Positions 22,839 through 32,883 of a DNA stretch of 64,000 bases are shown one piece after another. Made by a program: the position numbers and the translations under genes. Positions within the stretch are counted from its first letter, which is position 1. Every line of letters begins with the position of its first letter. The notes below the pieces were generated by a model. It searched no databases and was not told the origin of the DNA. It saw only the letters and a program-made list of their open reading frames with translations. Source of the DNA: Dermacentor variabilis (lineage: Eukaryota; Arthropoda; Arachnida; Ixodida; Ixodidae); assembly GCF_050947875.1 (NCBI RefSeq), contig NC_134574.1, positions 103,796,469 through 103,860,468 of the forward strand, given 5' to 3'.

Positions 22839-24371
22839 TGGCTTCCGGATGCTTGATTTTGGCACAGTTAACCTGTGATCATTATCACATTTTAAAAAGA
22901 GTAACCAGAGTGCAATACCTCCCTAATAACATAGCGCATTGGCTATGTTATTCTGCTGCTATTGAGCACAAGGGTGTGGGTTTGTTGCTATTAGTGGAGG
23001 TCGCATTCGAAAGAGGGCAGGGTGGAAAAAATGCTTGTGTAACCTTGGATGCATGTTGATGAAGTGCTGTTTATGAAGCAGATGCAATAGTGCAAGAAAA
23101 CACATTCACAAGGCTGTTACAAGAAAATTATTAGGTGACCTATTCATAATTTTAGTGTTTCTGCACTTTTACTTGAGTATTGTAGTTCAAATGATACACT
23201 ATCATGAGTCATTATTGCATTACTACCTTCTAAGCCATGGTAGTTCCGTTCAGCAAACACTAAGTGGGACGTTATGATTGTGTAAGCCTTTTGTGCAACA
23301 ACCGCTGCATAATGTGCATTAGATGCAAGATATAAAGTATACCTGTCCACTCTTGTGTCATGGTCAAGCAAGTTAAGGACTGCAGTTCACTGCCTTATGG
23401 TCGTTGCTGTTTTTATATGCATCTGTGGCCTTCCATTATGCTGCATGTGCATTTGGGATATGTTGAGCACCTGTGGGCCTGCGGCATTTTTGGTGGCAGT
23501 TAATCTCTGCGGTGCTTTCAGAAATGGTTCATTCATACTTCTATTACTGTAAAGTTATGTAAGAGCACCCACCTAATTTTCAACAGCATAATCTAAAGAA
23601 ATGCAGAATGGACGCTCTTTTGTGTTTAAACTCTGAAATGACAAGAATAAGGGTGTACTTGAAATATCAGCTGTACGTGGGCACCTATTATGTTGAGTCT
23701 ATTCAATATTGTCATAGCTATGACGTTTAAACCATTTTTTGCTGTTGCAATCAATGTTCAGAATCGGCTCTTTGTGTATCAAGCTGTTCAGGCTTTCTCT
23801 GCGATTGCACTACTTCCAACAGTTTTCTGATACAAAATCAGGTTTTAATGTGAATGAACTGCTGGACAAAGAAAAACGGCTGTGATGCTTAACAGAGTGG
23901 TCATTTCTCTTTCTACCTTGATGCAGAATTGGAGTACTAAATTGTGGTGAGGAATGTGTGCCTAAACTTGATAGCACCAGACGTACTAGTATGGGTTATC
24001 AGGCATATCAATTTTAGGGTATTTATTGAATTGGTCATTGGTACTCAAGAACATGGATGAGTGTTCTTTCGGAGGTGGGCATGTATTTCTTGCTCCATGG
24101 TACGTTGCGCACAGCGATCCTATATGTGTGCTGTATCAACTGCAATACACATACCACTGCACTGTGACAGTGCTGCTGTGATGCAAGATTTTTCTTTTGC
24201 CTGTCAACCACATGGATTGGGTTATCGTTTACATTGCAGCCATTTAAATGCTCCCAGCACCTCAGTATTGGCGTGTTCCCAGCTGTTTATGTTGTTGGCA
24301 CTGTCAGTATATGCAAAAAGGGCTTCTTTACATTTGACCACATGTAGCCCACTTTTTATTAATCTTGACAA
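22839..24371 (+). other. Probable 3'-UTR region of serpin 2
   Basis: Aligns in patches with 7281-9731 after serpin 1, without the mariner insertion. The 147-codon frame at 24061-24504 runs across the candidate poly(A) site and resembles nothing known, so it is not called as a gene. Confidence 0.45.
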
Positions 24372-24377
24372 AATAAA
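24372..24377 (+). terminator. Candidate poly(A) signal of serpin 2
   Basis: AATAAA in 'cttgacaaaataaagcc', in the same context as the hexamer at 9732. A U-rich stretch follows. Another AATAAA occurs at about 24504. Confidence 0.4.
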
Positions 24378-24635
24378 GCCTATTTCACCTGTTTTCCTGC
24401 TATTTGGTTATGGTACTGACTTCACCTGTACGAACAAAAGAAAGAAGAAATACTGTACAGTAAAAATAAACACCTATAGTGCTTTGCTTCTTTCTCTTCT
24501 GTGAATAAACATTGTGTTTACAGTCTTTCATTACTTTATTAAGGGGCCTCTCAGCAAGTTTGGGCATTTAAAATAGACAATTAGTGTGGTGCGTAGCTAG
24601 CTAGACCACATCGTATTCATCGTGTCTGCAAAGTA

Positions 24636-24903
24636 CACTGTAAAAAAAGTTTTTACCCTTCAGGGCATATCTTCTTTCCAAATAATAATCATCATCTATC
24701 TTGCATGCCTTCCCTGTCCTTAACGCTGCGTGCCTGGTGCTTCCACGTTACGAAAGGCATGCACGTTATCAGTGACGCATAGCATTCTCAACAGGAAAGC
24801 AGCGAGCACAAAGCTTTCAAGGAAGGAAACATTAGCAAGACACATGACTGTTATTGTTTGGGGATGAAATGCGCCCCACATGTTGTAAACGTTGGAGACA
24901 GCA
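24636..24903. mobile_element. Diverged relative of the foldback MITE
   Basis: Starts CACTGTAAAAAAAG after TA. It follows the arm of the 12384 element in order: 'ttacccttcagggc', 'aataataatcatcatct', 'ttgcatgccttcc', 'cttaacgctgcg', 'acgaaaggcatgcacg' and 'ttatcag'. The right arm is more decayed ('ttgtaaacgttggagac'). Confidence 0.5.
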
Positions 24904-25512
24904 TGAAAACAGCTGAAAATTCAAACAGAGTTCATAAATTCAAACTGGCCTAGGTTCAAGCAAACGCCTGTGTGTCCTCCTCAAGGGGAGCCACTCTACC
25001 CACCAGCAGAGATGACGGCATACAAGTGAAGCGTTCGGGTCACATTCATAGCACCTGCAGCACACAAATGGCCAACTGCTGCGTCAACAGTTTGGCGATT
25101 CCCGTGAAATCGCAACATTTCCTCTGCAGTTGCACCATATGCAACGAGCAAAGGATAACGAGGCAAAGAAATTGGAATCTCACATACTGTGAGAATCGAT
25201 GCTATGCAAAGAATTCGATAGGGAACTGGCTATCTGGCATCACTTCTGTTATGACCTGCTCCCATCTTGAAGGTGGCATGATTACACAGAGTGTTAACGT
25301 AGTGCTAACTGACCTGGAAGAAGCACTGGGAAACGTGCACTGATCCCAAAGGCAGCACAGTCTAACCCGATGCTTTAGAGAGCTCTAGGTGCAACAAGGG
25401 AAGAATGGAAGAAACTTGCGCTCTCTTGTTTACATAAACTTGCTGCTATGCAAAGTGATGCACATGAGAGACAGTGGTAAAGTTGTGTGTTGCTCTCACA
25501 TTCCATTCCTGG
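24904..25512. other. Unassigned intergenic sequence
   Basis: Open frames such as 24972-25343 show no recognisable domain. Nothing can be supported. Confidence 0.4.
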
Positions 25513-25660
25513 TGTTTCATGAGAAGCCAACAAACACTGACACCAAGGACAACATAGGGGAAATTACTTGTGCTTAATAAATGGAATGAAGAAACGATGA
25601 ATTAATGGAAATTAAAGTGGATGAAAAAACAACTTGCCACAGGTGGGAACCCCCTTGGCT
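25513..25660. repeat. Dispersed tick repeat fragment
   Basis: The text 'catgagaagccaacaaacac' then 'gacaccaagga' parallels 'atataaagccaacagacaat' then 'gaagccaaggaaagc' at about 41198-41230. It ends at 'acttgccacaggtgggaacc', which resembles the start of a reverse-strand tRNA-like B box. Probably a SINE fragment. Confidence 0.4.
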
Positions 25661-25827
25661 AACCCCCTTTCTTCTCGTTTATTCCTGGTGTTTGTAGCTT
25701 AACAGAAACTTGTGCTTGTGCTTTCTAAATGAATTCGTGCAATGCAATGGGATGCATGTGCCTGTCATATTAAAGAGCTAGTTGGCACGAGAAATTTATG
25801 TGTGTGCGAGAGAAGTATGCCTAATTT

Positions 25828-25888
25828 CTAGAGCATTGGGCTGTTGTACTGGTATATGTAGGTTTGATCCCGCCATTGGTCACGTAGC
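25828..25888 (+). repeat. tRNA-like SINE head fragment
   Basis: 'tagagcattgggctgttgta' followed by 'taggtttgatcccgcc' resembles the D-arm exit, anticodon region and B box (GGTTCGANTCC) of a tRNA. There is no complete cloverleaf, so this is not a tRNA gene. Confidence 0.4.
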
Positions 25889-26035
25889 ATTTTTTCGTCT
25901 TTGCAGAGGTTCGAAATGAGGCTAGATAGCAACTTGCCACCTACCTGCTGCAAAGTGCCTGGTAGGAGGCAGAGAATGCTTTCCATTCTGTAGTGAAACA
26001 ATCGTTCCACGAAATTTTAGGTATTCTGCAAGTTT

Positions 26036-27441
26036 CTGTTGCTAATTTCCCACAATTCATTTGCCGAATTATCCACCTATGGATCTTATGTTAGTTGACA
26101 CCCTTGGTGTGTCGAACTTAATTTTGGACTTGAAGGTTTTTTCATCATGTGGACCTGATGGTATCTATTTGGAGTTCTAAAAAAATGAAAGCACACTGAA
26201 ATGCACTGTTCTGTTATATTGACTGAAATTTTTTTTTAGCAGTCTAGCCTATGGCCAGCTGCCCAGTGATTGGAACATGGGCAAGGTGGAACCGTGGTTT
26301 AATTCGGGTGATTCCACGTCTTCCCTTAATTATATGCCTTTATCGCTAACTAGTATTCTCTGTAAGCTATATCACTGGCGTAGCAATGGGGGGGGGGGGG
26401 TTGCGGGGAGCCATGGGCCCCAGCTGCATGGGGCCAGCAGGGGCGGGGGGGGGGGGGGGGAGCTGACAGAAGAGCTATCGGCCCCGGGTGCCAGACGACC
26501 TAGCTACGCCACTGAGCTATATATTAGAACACATCATCTACTCAAACCTAGAGAACTTTTTTAAAGACAACTCATTTCTCGTGCCAAGTCAGCATGGTTT
26601 CTGAAAATCATTTTCTTGTGAAAAGCAGTTAATTTGCTTTACTAATGATCTTTTCTCCATCGTTGACAGTGCATGCTTCATTGACTGCATATTTATTGAT
26701 TTTTCTAAAGCAAATTGCCTTGTTTGTCACCAACTAGTTTATTTTACACTAAGTAAATTAAACATCTACCCTAACATTTTAAGTTGGATTGAAAATTTTC
26801 TTGCTAAGACCATGTGTAACCGCTAATGACCATGATTCCTCCCCCTGCTCAGTTCACTCCGGTACATATAACTGCTAATCTTTTCAGGTAAACTCGCATT
26901 AATTATGTAGTTATGTTACATTACTTATGTCACAACTTTCCGAGAGCAGCATCATCGCTAAAACAAACAATATAATACACTTGTGCAGAACTGTAGCACA
27001 CTTTATTTTATCTAACTGTTCTCGTTTTCAAACATGCTGTCTATGAAAGCATCCTTGCACCTTCCTAATGTTCTCTTACACAATAAAATTACCCATATTT
27101 TGTTATTTTATAATATCTTTCGTAATGCAGGACTTGGAAGAACTACTTAGTGAGCCATCGTAAGTTTTGTCACATACAGACCACATCGAGCAGGTAGTTT
27201 CTTTTCTTAACCAACTTGTCTTTTTTACTTGTTCATCCTGAAGACAGCAGCTTATTTGAAGAACCACCTGTCCACCTCCCATCTTCAATGCCATTCGTAT
27301 TTGTGTATTTAAAGTTGCCATCGATGACCATTGTACGCTGTAACTACTCCATTACGTTATTAAGTAATCTTGATCTTTCGTCATCACTCCCTTCTATACG
27401 CTTTTGGCATTGAATGTTTATGAATAAATAAATAAATAAAT
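26036..27441 (+). mobile_element. CR1/Jockey-like LINE remnant
   Basis: Translation in shifting frames gives RT blocks in order: LDLKVFSSCGPDGI (about 26125), SLAYGQLPSDWNMGKV (26241), NSGDSTSSLNYMPLSLTS, then after a hAT insertion LEHIIYSNLENFFKDNSF and SQHGF, then SACFIDCIFIDFSKA (motif A region). Motifs B and C are missing, apparently through an internal deletion near 26860. The sequence continues as AT-rich 3' UTR to an (AATA)n tail at about 27422-27440, the same tail type as the element at 38091-39850. It is inactive. Confidence 0.75.
26373..26514. mobile_element. 142-bp hAT-type MITE with 8-bp target duplication
   Basis: The ends CACTGGCGTAGC and GCTACGCCACTG form imperfect inverted repeats. 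The flanks are identical 8-mers AGCTATAT (26365-26372 and 26515-26522), the hAT signature length. It interrupts the RT reading CKL...LEHII of the surrounding LINE. The interior is extremely G-rich, with runs of about 13 and 18 G, and has no coding capacity. Confidence 0.88.
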
Positions 27442-28916
27442 TTTAAAAAAGGGAGGTGTGAGTTGTGATGATGTGGCATGGGCCATCGGCTGTAAGGGTA
27501 AAGGCAGGGTGGGGTAGCTCATTTCCTCATACCGTGACATTGCTATACCTCGTTTGCTGCTGTCTCAGCTACTAGTAACTCTTTTTAAAGATTCTTGTAG
27601 TAGAACTATCCCTGGATGCTGCTTTACAACTTATTGTGCATAACAAAAATTTGAAATGGGACCCGGTGAGAGACCCTTACAGATTGCACACAATATTTGT
27701 ATGTTTAATTGCTGTACGAGAGACAAGCGCTGCATTATAACTGTAGTCGAGCTTCCATGGGCTGTGCTAAATACTAAGAGAACATCCTAGCGTGTTTGTG
27801 TGTCTCTCTTAAAGAACCATGCGAAATTCAGCCATGCTCATGTTCATGAGCCGAGCTAAACATGGGTGGCACAATTTAATATTACTGGCTCATTTTTTTT
27901 AAACGTCAGTTGTAAGAAACACTTCAATGATGGCTATGCAACATTTGCCAAAGATGATTGGCTCATTAAACATTTGCAAGAAGTCTTTCTGTGGCTCTGG
28001 TACAAAATCTCGTGAATGAAATGGAAAATGATGCACGATCCACAGTTCCTTATAGTACAATGTCCACAGTCTTTTTGGCCATTGGTTTGGTCATTGCTGG
28101 TATTGTAAGAAATAATAAAAGGAACATTCCACATTTCCACACTTTTCCAACTGCATTATAACATTGCCCATGCGATGGGATGCGAATAAAATGTGCAAAT
28201 AAGCAGTGATCTGGTTTACAAATCTTGTGCGAGTGTGTCTTCTGTTATGTTATCAGTGAAGGATTTTTGTTTGCTACCGGATTTCAGCAGGAACATGCCA
28301 TAGTTTAGCAAACAGGTACGGCTTCTTCAACTGTTACCCTTCTTCATAGTATGCTTTACCATGACTGTCTTCATGTTCTAATATTGCTGGCGGTTGCCCA
28401 CAAGTCATGCTGCATGATCGATGGAAGTAGTTCACGCTGTGCTCTGGCTGCAAAGCAAGGTAACATGCATTTAAAAGCAAAAGCGGGCAATACTTATGCG
28501 CACACCGAACAGACGGCACAAACTGGTTCTATGAATGGCCATATGTTATCTTGCTAAAAATGTATGCAAGTGATTGAATTTCATCAATTGTTGAGGCACT
28601 TTCTGAGGCAGTGAGGCTGCATATGTAGGCAAATGTAAGCCACAAGGAGCATCTGAAGCCACAAGCACGAAGGTTAGACAAATTCATGTGCCCAATGTAT
28701 TCCATGTATGGATGAGCATGGAGGATCCATGATTGGGCACATTTTGTTTCGTTTTCTTTCACTGATGGCGCATACTCGCTGCGTGGAATTGGCCACGATT
28801 CGGATGGCATTAGGGAAGAAGCTAAGTTAATGCTAAAGTCAACAAATTTTAGGGGAGAAATGAGTGAAAAGTATAGTATGTAGAACTTATTGGAAAAATT
28901 GCCCTGCAACAATTAG
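27442..28916. other. Unassigned sequence
   Basis: No motif recognised. The reverse-strand frame 28912-28529 (127 codons) abuts the SINE insertion site and may be non-coding 3' sequence of the I-type fragment that follows. It is not called as a gene. Confidence 0.4.
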
Positions 28917-28928
28917 AAATTCTTCCAT

Positions 28929-29169
28929 AATAATAATAATATTTGGGGTTTTACGTGCCAAAACCACTTTCTGATTATGAGGCACGCCGTAGTGGAGGAC
29001 TCCGGAAATTTTGACCACCTGGGGTTCTTTAACGTGCACCTAAATCTAAGCCCACGGGTGTTTTCGCATTTCGGCCCCATCGAAATGCGGCCGCCGTGGC
29101 CGGGATTTGATCCCGCGACCTCGTGCTCAGCAGCCCAACACCATAGCCACTGAGCAACCACGGCGGGTC
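28929..29169 (-). mobile_element. Ruka-like tRNA-derived SINE with 12-bp target duplication
   Basis: Flanked by perfect copies of AAATTCTTCCAT (28917-28928 and 29170-29181). On the reverse strand it starts with a tRNA-like head: GTGGTTGCTCAGTGGC as A box, and CGGGATCAAATCCCG forming a T-arm-like stem with the B box. The body follows ('gcacctaaatctaag', 'cacctggggttctttaacgtgc', 'aggcacgccgtagtgg') and it ends in an ATT-repeat tail. Length and sequence fit the Ruka SINE family known from ixodid ticks, identified here from memory. It is transcribed by RNA polymerase III and mobilised by a LINE. Confidence 0.9.
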
Positions 29170-29181
29170 AAATTCTTCCAT

Positions 29182-29830
29182 GGCTGAGGAAGCATTCCAA
29201 GAGAGGATGCTCTAAGAAAATAATGTCTGGAAAGGAAAAATTTATATGAAGTTGTCTAAACCATGCTTCTAAAAATGTTTTACGATAAAAAATGCTAGAA
29301 TAAAAAGAAATTGTCTCGTCTTCCCCACAGATAGGGCAAGGGGGGGAGGGGGGGCACCAGGCCAGCCCTGTGACGAGAATAGCAGGTATTCAACAATGTA
29401 TTTGGGTACAAATTGTTCCAGTTGCGTTGGTCTGAAAGGAACTTTTATGCCAAGCTAATGGGAGGTTTTGATACTGCGCAAAATTAGCCATAGCTGGGTT
29501 CAAAAAGTCTTGAATAATTGTAGGTCTCCTGAATCTGGCCGCATACGGTAAGTTGACTCGAGATGTGTTGACAGAACAGGGCCACTGAGGGCACCTCTCA
29601 CCAGGCTGCCAGCTATTTCGTTCATATGTAAGCCCTTATGGCGAGGTACCCAAAGCAGTTAATCTAATTAATTTTATTTGATCAAGAACTAGAAAATGAA
29701 ATGTATGTAATAGGCGAGTACCACTGTTTGCTGTGAGTAATGAACATAAGGTTAACGAATCCGTTATCACGAAAACTGTCGGTTCTGACAAGTTTAGTTT
29801 GCATAACATTTGGGGCAGCACTTGCCTCCT
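29182..29830 (-). mobile_element. I-type LINE fragment, RNase H and C-terminal region
   Basis: Reverse-strand frames give TVFVITDSLTLCSLLTANSG (29776-29717), matching AAILTDSLSVCSCLTATNES of the element at 32430-36745. Then come HKGLHMNEIAGSLVRGALSG and a C-terminal zinc-knuckle-like CPICGEDETISF (about 29330). Frameshifts separate these blocks. The RT and endonuclease parts are absent. The SINE at 28929 inserted at its downstream end. Confidence 0.7.
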
Positions 29831-30510
29831 CCTCTCTTACTGCCGTTTCTTTTCTTGGAACTACGAGTGGTGGTAGCCTAAGAATTCAGTATTAGCTCAA
29901 TGTGCTCACAATGCTACAGTGCACTTGCATGCTGTCTATGCCTCTGTGCTTCAAAACATAGTTCCAGAGGAACGCAACATGTTCTCCTTTGCCGTGACAT
30001 TACGAAAATGATCGAACATAATTTGCTGGCGCCCAGATCTACAGAAAATTTTTTTTTACTTGATGTTGAGTGTGTTTGTCACTGCACTCTCAGGACTGTC
30101 GATGACTGCCAAGCGTGCCTGCTCTACACATTTCGCAATGCATTTGGCGTTATTGAGGCCTCGGCTGACTATGTTCTCTACAGCGATCAGTGCCTGTATC
30201 TATAAGATATTAAATGGTATGCTTATCATTGCATTGCTATTCCTCACATTTTGCAGCAAGCTCATGATGTATGGTCCGGATCATTTGATATAATAGTTCG
30301 CACTGTTACTTGCCCAATTTATATATGTTTAAAAAAATAATAATTATGTGCGCCTGTCCGACGGCACCTTTCACATAATGGGAAGCAATCTCAGAGGCCA
30401 TGCCTTTGCCGAGTGCATAGCTCAAGAGTCGCGAAGGATGTTGTCCTAATTGCCAAGACTCTAGGTTTATTTGATTCGCCAGCATTTTCTGAACTACAGG
30501 TTTTTCCTGC
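29831..30510. other. Unassigned sequence
   Basis: Frames at 29900-30205 and 30060-30293 overlap and resemble no family. No feature supported. Confidence 0.4.
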
Positions 30511-30762
30511 TTGCTTTAATCTAAGCGCCAGCAGAAATAATTTGAGTGCCACGTAAATAATCTGCGTGCTATTTGGCAAGTATTCAATCCTAACATCACT
30601 GGCAATCCAGTGGCAAGTATTCAATCCTAACATCACCTTATTTATTCCCTGCGCCGGCACAAATAGGCCGTGCACCAATGAATTCAATCCAGGCGCCAAC
30701 ATGTTTAATTCCAAGCACCAGCAGCTTTAATCTAACTGCTAGCCAATACAATCCATGCTAGA
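30511..30762. repeat. Degenerate minisatellite, period about 22 bp
   Basis: A motif like TTTAATCCAAGCGCCAGCAN recurs about ten times with many substitutions: 'tttaatctaagcgccagcag', 'ttcaatccaggcgccaacat', 'tttaattccaagcaccagc', 'tttaatctaactgctagcc'. Within it 26 bp is perfectly repeated at 30574-30599 and 30611-30636. Confidence 0.65.
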
Positions 30763-31550
30763 AAAACAGCAAGATTGCAAATCAAGATTAATGGCTGAAA
30801 CACTGAAAAGCAGCAACAGGAATTGATGATACTACTAATTTTTGTGGTCACTGCTACCATTAATAAAATGAAGGATTGCAGTATTTTGCATGAAAATAAA
30901 TGTCATATAATCAATGGCCTATAACATTCTGGTGCAAAGCATTAAGGTTTTTAACAATATATTTTTAGACACTGTATGAAGGCTGAAAGCGCATCTGGTT
31001 AGCATTTGATTGAACAACTGAGCACACGTTTGGTTAATTATTAATAGCTGTCACAGTATTTCACAGCGGAAGAAAAGGGAAGTGGAACAAGATGATTGAT
31101 CTTGATGACAGAAGGAAGAGGCAAAGTACGTAACGGACAGTTCTTTTCTTCTTTTTTTTAATAGGGCATAGTGTTGATGGCCCGAAAACTTGGTTTAGTC
31201 AGGCCCAGTGCCTATAGTGTGAAGTCCTCTGACCACAGTTGACCCTGCTGTAAGTATATAGGTTGCTATTGCACCTCGTTTAGGGCCTCTTCGTCAAAAA
31301 ATATAGAAACGTCTAACAGTGGGATTGAAGCAGGGTACCCCGGTGAACCCGATTTATGGCCAGTCCACTACTGTGGGTTAGTGCTGCAATAACTCTGGGC
31401 AACAACAGCAGGACCTCTACTCTACAATTGTGAGTTTATTCAGTATGTAAACTGCTAAAGATTATATAAGGAATATAGCTCAGCTAAGGTGACTTATATC
31501 AGTTTCCCCATACATTAAAGCAGTCCCTAATGAAAAAAGAAAAAAATTTG
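30763..31550. other. Unassigned AT-rich sequence
   Basis: No open frame or motif worth calling. Confidence 0.4.
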
Positions 31551-31556
31551 CTCAAA

Positions 31557-32197
31557 CCAGTTGGAAATTTCCAATTGGAACGAACTGGACATTTCCAAGT
31601 GTGCCTTGGGACACCCATTGAAAAAGTCCAACAGGTCCAACTGGTTTTTTGAACACACTAGGACCCAATTTGTCCCTCAAGTGGACTGATTGGGACCAAC
31701 ATGAAGAACAAAGGAAAGGAAAAAAAAAAAAACCTAAGTAGACCCTAGTCTTGATATGACACAGACATACTTGAAGCTTCTTTCAAGAAGCTTACTCATG
31801 CATGAACACAATATGGCAAGTTTTTTTTAGATATCCACCATTCACCACTTCACTATGAGAGACATATTATGTCAGTTGTTATATATCTAAGCAAAATTTG
31901 GTTGACCAAGTGGTAGTTTAATTGCGAGAAATTGTTAAAGTTTCAAGAGAGATTTCTAACATAACAGAAAGATAAATGCTTCTTTCCATTGATCATGACA
32001 AAATACAAACGGTATTTTATTTGAAAACTCACATTAAAATTGTGCTATTATTACTATTTTGTTGTTTCACAAGATTGCTTATCCAGTGACTTCCAGTTGA
32101 GATAACAAGCTCCAATCAGGTCCAATTGGCGCCAAATCTCGATTTCATGTCCAGTTGGAACATGAGCCTCCTATGACACTTTGAAAAATCCAGCTGG
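31557..32197. repeat. Candidate DNA element with CCANNTGG palindrome clusters at both ends
   Basis: CCAGTTGG (31557), CCAATTGG (31571), GAACTGG (31582) and CCAACTGG (31637) cluster at the left. CCAATTGG (32122), CCAGTTGG (32151) and CCAGCTGG (32190) cluster at the right, around an AT-rich non-coding middle. Such subterminal repeats suggest a transposase-binding region of a non-autonomous element. No clean terminal repeats or target duplication were found. Confidence 0.35.
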
Positions 32198-32429
32198 ACT
32201 CAATGTATTCTTTATTATTATTATTTTTTTGACTGGGTCATTTTTGTTGCTTAATATACATGCGGGGGTGCTTCCTTGGATTAACCTCAACAGCTATAGG
32301 TTCACGCTATCACAAACGCAGTCGCACATTTTCATTAGTTTCAGATCTCCTAGCCTGAGCGGTTTTTCTTCTTGAACGCGAATATCCGAGAGAGAGAGAG
32401 AAAGAAAAAGAAACGTTCGTTTCGTATTA

Positions 32430-32813
32430 GTGGTGGTAAAACTCATTGAATCGGCCGTAGAAAAAGCAATGACAAAGGCAATGCAACATATTGTCTTAAG
32501 TGTTACCGACGGTCTTTCCCAAGTGTTTACTGTGCAGATGACACAGCTATTGCAAACAGCTGCAACACCAATCACCAAATCGATTGCTTGTGCTGCAGAA
32601 CAGGTAGCCAGTTCAGTCCTAGTGCCAAGTACCACATCGGACCCAACATTTCTTGGATCTGATCCTTGTTCTGCGCGTCAGTCAGACTTGCAGGTCGACA
32701 TGGAAACAGGTCATGATACCAGGCCGCAAAAGCGGACTGGGTCTTCAGTAACTGCTTCTTGTCCATATACCAAAAACAAAAAGGGCAATCCAATTTCTCA
32801 TTCTGGCATCTAA
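32430..32813 (+). CDS. ORF1-like fragment of the I-type LINE
   Basis: A 127-codon frame just upstream of the polymerase and in a different frame. Its start (VVKLIESAVEKAMTKAMQHI) and next 40 residues look like an amphipathic helix with heptad-like hydrophobics, followed by a Ser/Thr-rich and then basic tail (RPQKRTGSS). The position and composition fit a remnant of the RNA-binding ORF1 protein. No zinc knuckles or RRM are visible, so most of ORF1 is missing. Confidence 0.5.
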   Translation: MVVKLIESAVEKAMTKAMQHIVLSVTDGLSQVFTVQMTQLLQTAATPITKSIACAAEQVASSVLVPSTTSDPTFLGSDPCSARQSDLQVDMETGHDTRPQKRTGSSVTASCPYTKNKKGNPISHSGI

Positions 32814-32883
32814 GAAAGTTCATTGCGACGGTAGTCGCTGAAGTAACTATATCAATTAGATCATCACCATAGCTTTTTTAAAA

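Noticed and set aside
24061..24504. 147-codon frame after serpin 2
   Set aside because: It crosses the candidate poly(A) signal, has no recognisable domain and is not conserved in the aligned region after serpin 1.
25828..25888. tRNA gene on the forward strand
   Set aside because: Only the anticodon-to-T-arm part is tRNA-like, with no complete cloverleaf.
26277..26564. 95-codon frame with a glycine-rich stretch
   Set aside because: It is a chance fusion of LINE reverse transcriptase and the G-rich hAT MITE.
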